A model generated the notes under the pieces. That model was not told the origin of the DNA, ran no database searches, and saw nothing but the letters and a program-made list of their open reading frames with translations. DNA of 64,000 nt from Ectopseudomonas composti (lineage in GTDB: Bacteria > Pseudomonadota > Gammaproteobacteria > Pseudomonadales > Pseudomonadaceae): positions 93,460-157,459 of the forward strand of contig NZ_LSSW01000032.1 of assembly GCF_001567565.1 (NCBI RefSeq). The letters are read 5' to 3'. Positions within the stretch are counted from its first letter, which is position 1; every line of letters starts with the position of its first letter. A program made the translations under genes and the position numbers. Shown here piece after piece: positions 58,166 to 64,000 of the stretch.

Positions 58166-58177
58166 CTAGCCAGCCGG

Positions 58178-58231
58178 GGTGCGCCACGCGCACCAATGCC
58201 CACGCACCACAGCCGGTGCGCGCGGCGCACC
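58178..58231. repeat. Pair of GGTGCGC/GCGCACC REP-like hairpins
   Basis: Two hairpins (58178-58194 and 58215-58231), each with seven-base arms GGTGCGC/GCGCACC and a three-base loop, between aatP and aauS. The same core is found at 30767-30791. Confidence 0.68.
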
Positions 58232-58265
58232 CTGGGTGTTGGCAACTGGCCAGTTCAGGACGACT

Positions 58266-60134
58266 ATGATGCAATGCCTGTCCGCCAGTCCTCGCGCCAA
58301 TCTGATCGTGAAACCGCGTCTGCTCCGTCACCTGTCGCTGATTCTGCTGTTCCTGCTGCTGGTGCTCGGCTGCGGCTACGCCGGCTATCACATCAGTGAC
58401 CGCAACGGCATCCGCGCGCTGGCCGAAAACGGTGAGCGCCAGCTGGAGCTCAATGCGCGCGCGGTGGAAAGCGAAATCACCAAATACACCTACCTGCCCA
58501 GCCTGCTGGAGCTGGAAGGCAATGTCTCGCGCCTGGCGCTGTCACCCACCGCCTACCGCCGGCATCACGTCAACGTGTACCTGCAGGGGCTCAACGAGCG
58601 CGCCGGCAGCCTCGCCATCTACGTGCTCGACCCGGACGGCCGGGTGATCGCCACCAGCAACTGGGACAAGGCCGACAGCTATCTCGGCGAAGACCTGTCC
58701 TTCCGTGCCTACTACCAGGAGGCCATCAAGGGCCGCCCGGGCCGTTTATACGGCCTTGGCAGTACCACGGGCGAGCCCGGCTACTACCTGGCCCATGGCC
58801 TGCGCGACGGTGATCGCATCATCGGCGTGGCGGTGGTCAAGGTGCGCCTCGACACCCTCGAGGAGCGTTGGCAGCGCGCCCTGCTGGACGCCTACGTCAG
58901 CGACGAGAACGGCGTCATCATCCTCGCCAGCGACCCGATGGTGCGCCTCAAGACCGTGCGCCCGCTGGACGATGCCACCAAGGAACGCCTGGCGCGAAGC
59001 CTGCAGTATCACTGGGCAGCGCTGGAAGAGTTGCAGCTGTTCAATCGCTCGCTAATGGACGACGGCATCGAGCGGGTCAGCTTCGCCACCGGCGGCGTAC
59101 CCACCGACTACCTGCTGCAGACCCGCCGCCTGGAACACACGCCCTGGCACCTGACCCTGCTCAGCCCCTTGCAGGAACAACGCAGCGCAGCCATGAGCCA
59201 TGCCATGCTGGCGGCCGTGGTGACGGCTCTGCTGGCCTTTCTGCTGATTGCCTGGAACGAGCGGCGCAAGGTGATCGCCACCCGCCTGGCCGCCCGCGAG
59301 GCGCTGCAGGCGGCCAACGATGAGCTGGAGCGCAAGATCACCGAGCGCACCGCCGACCTGCAGGCCAGCAACGAACGCCTGCAAGCCGAGGTTCGCGAGC
59401 GCAAGCAGGCCGAAACCACCCTGCGTCAGGCCCAGGACGAGCTGGTGCAGGCCGGCAAGCTGGCGGTGATCGGGCAGATGTCCACCAGCATCGCCCACGA
59501 GTTGAATCAGCCGCTGGCGGCCTTGCGCACGCTGTCGGGCAATGCCGTGCGCTTTCTCCAGCGTGGCGCACTCGACGTCGCCAGCAGCAATCTGCAGAAC
59601 ATCGGCGAACTGGTCGACCGCATGGGCAAGATCACCGCCAGCCTGCGTGCCTTCGCCCGGCGCACCGGTGACAACGGCGAGGCCTCGCTGCTGAAGGCCG
59701 TGGATGCCGCCACCATGCTCCTGCAGCCGCGCCTGCAACGTACCAGCATGACCATCCATCGCGACTTCGCGGAAGCGCGCCTGGCCATCGAGCAGATCCG
59801 CCTGGAACAGATCCTGGTCAACCTGATCAGCAACGCCCTCGACGCCATGCGCGAGCAGGTCGACCGCCAGCTATGGCTGAGCGGCAGCGCTGATGCCAAC
59901 GGCTACCAGCTGGAGGTCCGCGACAACGGTCCCGGCATTGCACCGGAAACCCGCGTGCACCTGTTCGAGCCGTTCTTCACCACCAAGCCTGGCGAACAGG
60001 GCCTGGGCCTCGGCCTGACCCTGTCCGCCAGCCTGGCCGCCGCAGCAGGCGGCAGCCTCACCGTACGCCACCCGGACGAAGGCGGTACCGCTTTCATCCT
60101 CAGCCTGCCCTACCCGCCGGAGCCCAACACATGA
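58266..60134 (+). CDS. aauS: Sensor histidine kinase AauS (acidic amino acid sensing)
   Basis: A 622-residue DctB-like sensor kinase. Two transmembrane segments (about 22-42 and 318-338) bracket a double-Cache periplasmic domain (residues about 45-315) with YVLDPDGRVIATSNWD and YVSDENGVIILASDP. A coiled coil (ELERKITERTADLQ...) leads to the H-box SIAHELNQPL and a complete ATPase domain (NLISNALDAM, DNGPGI, GLGLGL). AGGA is eight bases before the ATG at 58266. It pairs with aauR by ATGA overlap and presumably detects glutamate or aspartate. Confidence 0.9.
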   Translation: MMQCLSASPRANLIVKPRLLRHLSLILLFLLLVLGCGYAGYHISDRNGIRALAENGERQLELNARAVESEITKYTYLPSLLELEGNVSRLALSPTAYRRHHVNVYLQGLNERAGSLAIYVLDPDGRVIATSNWDKADSYLGEDLSFRAYYQEAIKGRPGRLYGLGSTTGEPGYYLAHGLRDGDRIIGVAVVKVRLDTLEERWQRALLDAYVSDENGVIILASDPMVRLKTVRPLDDATKERLARSLQYHWAALEELQLFNRSLMDDGIERVSFATGGVPTDYLLQTRRLEHTPWHLTLLSPLQEQRSAAMSHAMLAAVVTALLAFLLIAWNERRKVIATRLAAREALQAANDELERKITERTADLQASNERLQAEVRERKQAETTLRQAQDELVQAGKLAVIGQMSTSIAHELNQPLAALRTLSGNAVRFLQRGALDVASSNLQNIGELVDRMGKITASLRAFARRTGDNGEASLLKAVDAATMLLQPRLQRTSMTIHRDFAEARLAIEQIRLEQILVNLISNALDAMREQVDRQLWLSGSADANGYQLEVRDNGPGIAPETRVHLFEPFFTTKPGEQGLGLGLTLSASLAAAAGGSLTVRHPDEGGTAFILSLPYPPEPNT

Positions 60135-61450
60135 GCGAGAGCCTCACCGTTCTGATCGTCGAAGACGATCCCCATGTGCTGCTCGGCTGCCAGCAGGCGC
60201 TGGCCCTGGAAGATATCGACAGCATCGGCGTGGCCAGCGCCGAGGAAGCCCTGCAGCGCGTCGACGAGGATTTCGCCGGCATCGTCATCAGCGACATCCG
60301 CCTGCCTGGCACTGATGGCCTGGAGCTGCTCACGCGTCTCAAACAGCGCGACGCCAGCCTGCCGGTGGTGCTGATCACCGGCCACGGCGATATCGGTATG
60401 GCCGTCAGCGCGATGCGCGATGGCGCCTATGACTTCATGGAAAAACCCTTCTCCCCCGAGCGTCTGGTCGACGTCGTGCGCCGCGCGCTGGAACAGCGCA
60501 GCCTGGCCCGCGAAGTCAGCGCGCTACGGCGCCAGCTGGCCGGGCGCCAAGCGCTGGAGCAGCGCATCATCGGTCGCTCGCCGGCCATGCAGCAGCTGCG
60601 TGAACTGATCGCCAACGTCGCCGATACCAACGCCAACGTGCTGATCGAGGGCGAAACCGGCACCGGCAAGGAACTGATCGCGCGCTGCCTGCACGACTTC
60701 AGCCGACGCCAGAGCAAACAGTTCGTCGCCCTCAACTGCGGTGGCCTGCCGGAGAGCCTGTTCGAGAGCGAGATATTCGGCCACGAAGCACACGCCTTCA
60801 CCGGCGCCAGCAAGCGCCGTATCGGCAAGATCGAGCACGCTGACGGCGGCAGCCTGTTTCTCGACGAGATCGAGAGCATGCCGCTGGCCCTGCAGATCAA
60901 GCTGCTGCGCGTGCTGCAGGAGCACAGCCTGGAACGCCTTGGTTCGAATCAGTCGATCAACGTCGACTGCCGGGTGATCGCGGCCACCAAATCCGACCTC
61001 GACGAGTTGGGCAAACGCGGCGAGTTTCGTAGCGACCTCTACTACCGCCTCAACGTGGTGACCCTGGAGCTGCCACCACTGCGTGAGCGCCGCGAGGACA
61101 TCGCGCTGCTGTTCGAACACTTTCTGCAACTCGCTGCCTTGCGCTTCGATCGTGGCGTGCCGGAACTGGATCGGCCCACCCTGGCCGCCCTCACCGCGCA
61201 CGACTGGCCCGGCAACGTGCGCGAACTGCGGAACGTCGCCGAGCGCTTTGCCCTCGGCCTGCCGGTGTTCAAGAAAAGCGGCCAGGCCGACAGCAATGCG
61301 CTGGGCTTCAACGAGGCCGTGGAGGCCTTCGAACGCAACCTGCTGGGCGCGGCCCTGGAACGCCACGACGGCAACCTAAGCCAGGCGGCGCAGGCACTGG
61401 GGCTGGCCAAGACCACGCTGTTCGACAAGGTCAGGAAGTACGGGCTGTAG
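60131..61450 (+). CDS. aauR: Sigma-54-dependent response regulator AauR
   Basis: A 439-residue NtrC/DctD-family activator: receiver with Asp55 (SDIRLPG), AAA+ domain with Walker A GETGTGKE (174-181), FLDEIESM Walker B and the sigma-54 contact loop, and a C-terminal Fis-type helix-turn-helix (NLSQAAQALGLAKTTLFDKVRKYGL). The contact loop reads HAFTGA (221-226) instead of GAFTGA. It should activate the upstream sigma-54 promoter of aatJ. Confidence 0.91.
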   Translation: MSESLTVLIVEDDPHVLLGCQQALALEDIDSIGVASAEEALQRVDEDFAGIVISDIRLPGTDGLELLTRLKQRDASLPVVLITGHGDIGMAVSAMRDGAYDFMEKPFSPERLVDVVRRALEQRSLAREVSALRRQLAGRQALEQRIIGRSPAMQQLRELIANVADTNANVLIEGETGTGKELIARCLHDFSRRQSKQFVALNCGGLPESLFESEIFGHEAHAFTGASKRRIGKIEHADGGSLFLDEIESMPLALQIKLLRVLQEHSLERLGSNQSINVDCRVIAATKSDLDELGKRGEFRSDLYYRLNVVTLELPPLRERREDIALLFEHFLQLAALRFDRGVPELDRPTLAALTAHDWPGNVRELRNVAERFALGLPVFKKSGQADSNALGFNEAVEAFERNLLGAALERHDGNLSQAAQALGLAKTTLFDKVRKYGL

Positions 61451-61527
61451 GCGCGCGAAGGCAACGGCCGGCAATAGCTGCCACCAGGTAAAAGGCTCGG
61501 CGCGCGAAGGCAGCGCGAAAAAGAAAA

Positions 61528-61545
61528 GGGAGCCCGTAGGCTCCC
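61528..61545 (-). terminator. Rho-independent terminator, mainly for fdhA
   Basis: Stem GGGAGCC / GGCTCCC with a CGTA loop. The minus strand continues TTTTCTTTTT, so fdhA is terminated here. It may also act on aauR transcripts. Confidence 0.82.
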
Positions 61546-61641
61546 TAAAAAAGGCGCTAACCAATACGCCTTTGCCGTGTAAACAGGCGCACCGCCACCT
61601 CGCATAGCCCGGACCAGGGGCTACGCGAATTGCCTACGCCA

Positions 61642-62841
61642 TCACGCCGCGCTGAAGGTCTTGTGCGGGTCGATGACGAATTTCTTCGGCACACCGGCAT
61701 CGAACTCGCCGTAGCCGCGTGGTGCATCTTCCAGGCTGATGACCTCTACGCCGACGATATCGGCGATGTTGAGGCGGTCCCACATGATGGCCTGCATCAA
61801 CTGACGGTTGTACTTCATGACCGGGGTCTGACCGGTGTGGAAGCTGTGCGACTTGGCCCAGCCGAGGCCGAAGCGAATGCTCAGGCTGCCGATCTTGGCG
61901 GCGGCATCGACCGCACCCGGATCTTCGGTGACGTACAGACCCGGAATACCGATCTGGCCGGCAACGCGGGTGATCTGCATCAGCGAGTTGAGCACGGTGG
62001 CCGGAGCCTCGTGCTTGGCGCCTTCATGACCGTGACCACGAGCCTCGAAGCCTACGCAGTCGATGGCGCAATCCACTTCCGGCTCGCCCAGCAATGCGGC
62101 GACCTGCTCGTGCAGCGGAGTGTCCAGCGACAGATCGGCGATCTCGAAGCCCTGGGCCTTGGCGTGCGCCAGACGAGCCGGGTTGAGGTCACCGACGATG
62201 ACCACAGCAGCACCAAGCAGGCGAGCCGAAGCGGCAGCGGCCAGACCGACAGGACCGGCACCGGCGACGTAGACGGTGCTGCCCGGGCCGACGCCCGCGG
62301 TGACGGCGCCGTGGTAGCCAGTCGGCAGAATGTCGGACAGGCAGGTCAGGTCACGGATTTTCTCCATGGCCTTGTCGCGATCCGGCAGCTTGAGCAGGTT
62401 GAAGTCGGCGTAAGGCACCAGCACGTATTCGGCCTGGCCACCGGTCCAGTCGCCCATGTCGACGTAGCCATAGGCACCGCCGGCACGCGCCGGGTTGACG
62501 GTCAGGCACACACCGGTGTGCTGTTCCTTGCAGCTGCGGCAGCGACCGCAAGCGACGTTGAAGGGAACGGAAACCAGATCACCGATCTGCAGACGCTCGA
62601 CGTCGCGGCCCTTCTCGACCACCTCGCCGGTGATCTCGTGACCCAGCACCAGGCCGACCTGAGCAGTGGTACGACCGCGCACCATGTGCTGGTCGGAGCC
62701 GCAGATGTTGGTGGAAACGACTTTCAGGATGACCCCGTGCTCGATCTTCTTGCCGCGCGGGTCCTGCATTTTCGGGTAGTCGATCTTCTGTACTTCGACC
62801 TTGCCCGCACCGAGATAAACCACACCACGATTACCAGACAT
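61642..62841 (-). CDS. fdhA: Glutathione-independent formaldehyde dehydrogenase
   Basis: A zinc- and NAD-dependent medium-chain dehydrogenase of 399 residues, P. putida type, which oxidises formaldehyde to formate without a thiol cofactor. The structural zinc cysteines (CGRCRSCKEQHTGVC) and catalytic-zinc residues (CGSDQH, GHEITGEV) are present, with AGAGPVGLAA as nucleotide-binding loop. The ATG at 62841 follows AAGGAGAG. In Pseudomonas it commonly adjoins purU, with both serving demethylation (sarcosine/choline) metabolism. Confidence 0.94.
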   Translation of the reverse strand: MSGNRGVVYLGAGKVEVQKIDYPKMQDPRGKKIEHGVILKVVSTNICGSDQHMVRGRTTAQVGLVLGHEITGEVVEKGRDVERLQIGDLVSVPFNVACGRCRSCKEQHTGVCLTVNPARAGGAYGYVDMGDWTGGQAEYVLVPYADFNLLKLPDRDKAMEKIRDLTCLSDILPTGYHGAVTAGVGPGSTVYVAGAGPVGLAAAASARLLGAAVVIVGDLNPARLAHAKAQGFEIADLSLDTPLHEQVAALLGEPEVDCAIDCVGFEARGHGHEGAKHEAPATVLNSLMQITRVAGQIGIPGLYVTEDPGAVDAAAKIGSLSIRFGLGWAKSHSFHTGQTPVMKYNRQLMQAIMWDRLNIADIVGVEVISLEDAPRGYGEFDAGVPKKFVIDPHKTFSAA

Positions 62842-62967
62842 ACGTAACTCTCCTTTCTTTTTGTGGACACAAGACGCGACCGATGCCGCGCGGCCTTGCA
62901 CTGGAGCTTCTTTCGTCTGTTGCCGGTCACCGCCTGTGAAGCCTGGCAGGGCGGTGGCCGAAATATT

Positions 62968-62988
62968 CCCCGGCTTGCATCCGGGCTA
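62968..62988. repeat. REP-like CCCGGCTTGCATCCGGG unit
   Basis: A single-unit variant of the GCATCCGGGCTAC family seen at 35880-35940, in the gap between fdhA and purU. The rest of this 233-base gap shows no gene. Confidence 0.5.
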
Positions 62989-63074
62989 CTCTGCACTCCC
63001 CTTGGGGGGGCGAGGCGGGACGAGCGGTTACCCGCGTCAGCCCACCTTAAATCCGTGTTTCTCCTCGACGCCCA

Positions 63075-63938
63075 TCAGGCATTGAGCACGACCGTGCGGT
63101 TGGCGTTGAGGAACACGCGGCGGTCGATGTGGTAACCCACTGCTCGCGCCAGCGTCAGACATTCGATGTCACGGCCCTTGGCGATCAGGTCTTCAGGGTA
63201 GTGCGCGTGATCCACGGCCTCCACGCCCTGCGCAATGATCGGCCCTTCGTCGAGGTCGTTGTTGATGTAGTGCGCCGTGGCGCCGACCAGCTTGACGCCC
63301 TTCTGGTAGGCCTGGTGATACGGTTTGGCGCCCTTGAAGCCGGGCAGCAGCGAGTGGTGGATATTGATCGCCCAGCCGTCCAGCTTGCGGCACAGCTCGG
63401 GCGACAGCACCTGCATGTAGCGGGCGAGCACCACCAGTTCGGCACCGGTCTCCTCGATCACCTTCAGCACCTTGCGCTCCTGCGACGGCTTGTCGACCGG
63501 GTCGAGCGGAAAATGGTGATAGGGAATGCCATGCCAGCGCGCCAGCGGTTCGAGATCCGGGTGGTTGGACACCACCGCCACCACGTCCATGGCCAGTTGG
63601 CCAATGCGCTGACGATAGAGCAGGTCGTTCAGGCAGTGATCGGCCTTGGACACCATCAGCACCACCTTGGCGCGATAGCCCGGCGGCGTCAGCTCGACCT
63701 GCATGCCGAACGGTGCCAGGCGCTCGGCCACGCCCGCGCGAAAGGCCGCCTCGTCGAAGCCCTCGGGCTGACGAAACTCGACCCTGATGAAGAACCGCGA
63801 CGACAGCCGATCATCGAAGCTGTTGTGTTCGGTGACGTAGCAACGCTGCTCGAACAAAAAGCGTGTCACCGCATCCACGGTGCCGAGCACGCTCGGGCAA
63901 TGGGCGGTGAGAATCCAGGTATCGGGGGTGCGGCTCAT
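63075..63938 (-). CDS. purU: Formyltetrahydrofolate deformylase
   Basis: Hydrolyses 10-formyl-THF to THF and formate, balancing one-carbon folate pools. The 287 residues contain an N-terminal ACT domain (LTAHCPSVLGTVDAVTRFL) and a formyltransferase-like C-terminal domain with the hydrolase blocks SNHPDLEPLA, INIHHSLLPGFKGAKPYHQAY and ATAHYINNDLDEGPII. The catalytic Asn/His/Asp triad is seen (INIHHS, DEGP). GGAG lies before the ATG. It is in line with fdhA downstream, 233 bases apart. Confidence 0.94.
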   Translation of the reverse strand: MSRTPDTWILTAHCPSVLGTVDAVTRFLFEQRCYVTEHNSFDDRLSSRFFIRVEFRQPEGFDEAAFRAGVAERLAPFGMQVELTPPGYRAKVVLMVSKADHCLNDLLYRQRIGQLAMDVVAVVSNHPDLEPLARWHGIPYHHFPLDPVDKPSQERKVLKVIEETGAELVVLARYMQVLSPELCRKLDGWAINIHHSLLPGFKGAKPYHQAYQKGVKLVGATAHYINNDLDEGPIIAQGVEAVDHAHYPEDLIAKGRDIECLTLARAVGYHIDRRVFLNANRTVVLNA

Positions 63939-63959
63939 AACAAACTCCGATGATTTTCA

Positions 63960-63985
63960 CCCCTCTCCCGCTTGCGGGAGAGGGG
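63960..63985. repeat. CCCCTCTCCCGC palindrome at the right edge
   Basis: Perfect 12-base arms CCCCTCTCCCGC / GCGGGAGAGGGG with a two-base loop, a common intergenic repeat form. It is cut off by the window end, so its full extent is unknown. Confidence 0.55.
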
Positions 63986-64000
63986 CCGGGGGAGAGGGCT

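Noticed and set aside
60938..60955. GGTTCGAATC, a tRNA T-loop-like sequence
   Set aside because: It is inside the aauR AAA+ coding region, with no acceptor stem, anticodon arm or CCA around it.

Overview
The window is chromosomal DNA from a Pseudomonas-type gammaproteobacterium. The evidence is high GC, Pseudomonas-style gene sets (hut, bioBFHCD, aatJQMP-aauSR, creBC/creD, fdhA-purU) and interspersed REP-like palindromes. The P. mendocina / P. oleovorans / P. pseudoalcaligenes side of the genus is the likeliest placement, but this is inferred from gene style and not from a marker gene. No rRNA, tRNA, CRISPR array, IS transposase or phage gene was recognised. Region by region: 1-4.8 kb is the histidine-utilisation locus. 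hutU (cut by the window edge), a YjiH-type membrane protein, hutG and hutI lie on the minus strand, with hutD divergent on the plus strand. A TGTATATACA palindrome, the form of a HutC operator, sits beside each promoter. 4.8-10.1 kb holds two long acyl-CoA dehydrogenase paralogues flanking a membrane GGDEF protein. 10.2-11.3 kb holds a SprA-like putative metalloprotease and a small flagellar-rod-like protein. 11.4-16.1 kb is the biotin operon bioB-F-H-C-D, read leftward from a consensus promoter whose -35 box lies inside a probable BirA operator. 16.2-21.9 kb carries a small membrane protein, comF-like, modE, srkA, rarD (just behind a nested-palindrome element), a double-ACT GcvR-like protein and a GNAT acetyltransferase. 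22-24.4 kb is glcB with a structured leader. 24.4-33.5 kb carries an LtaS-type sulfatase-fold transferase, a cNMP/CBS/DUF294 nucleotidyltransferase overlapping a DnaQ-type exonuclease, trhP, a hypothetical membrane protein and a two-subunit sodium:solute symporter. 33.6-35.9 kb has a Fur box and a TonB-dependent siderophore receptor, followed by a REP doublet.

36-54 kb is the most mosaic part. creD is separated from creB-creC by about 8 kb holding a secreted protein of thirteen-residue repeats, a bacterial FAN1 nuclease overlapping a nuclease-helicase fusion, and an AT-rich array of five gene cassettes separated by four integron attC recombination sites. No integron integrase is present, so this is an integrase-less cassette cluster (CALIN-type). 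It carries a lipoprotein, a four-helix membrane protein, a single-TM protein and two VOC-fold proteins. Beyond creB lie a CBS protein, a chemoreceptor, a retropepsin-like protease, an HD-GYP protein and a PlsC-type acyltransferase.

54.6-61.5 kb is an acidic amino-acid uptake system: aatJ, aatQ, aatM and aatP, then the aauS-aauR two-component pair, with a sigma-54 promoter and an AauR-type palindrome upstream of aatJ. 61.6-64 kb holds glutathione-independent formaldehyde dehydrogenase fdhA and formyl-THF deformylase purU, a one-carbon detoxification pair. The strongest candidates for new biology are the cassette array and its cargo, the short-repeat secreted protein and the FAN1/helicase operon.
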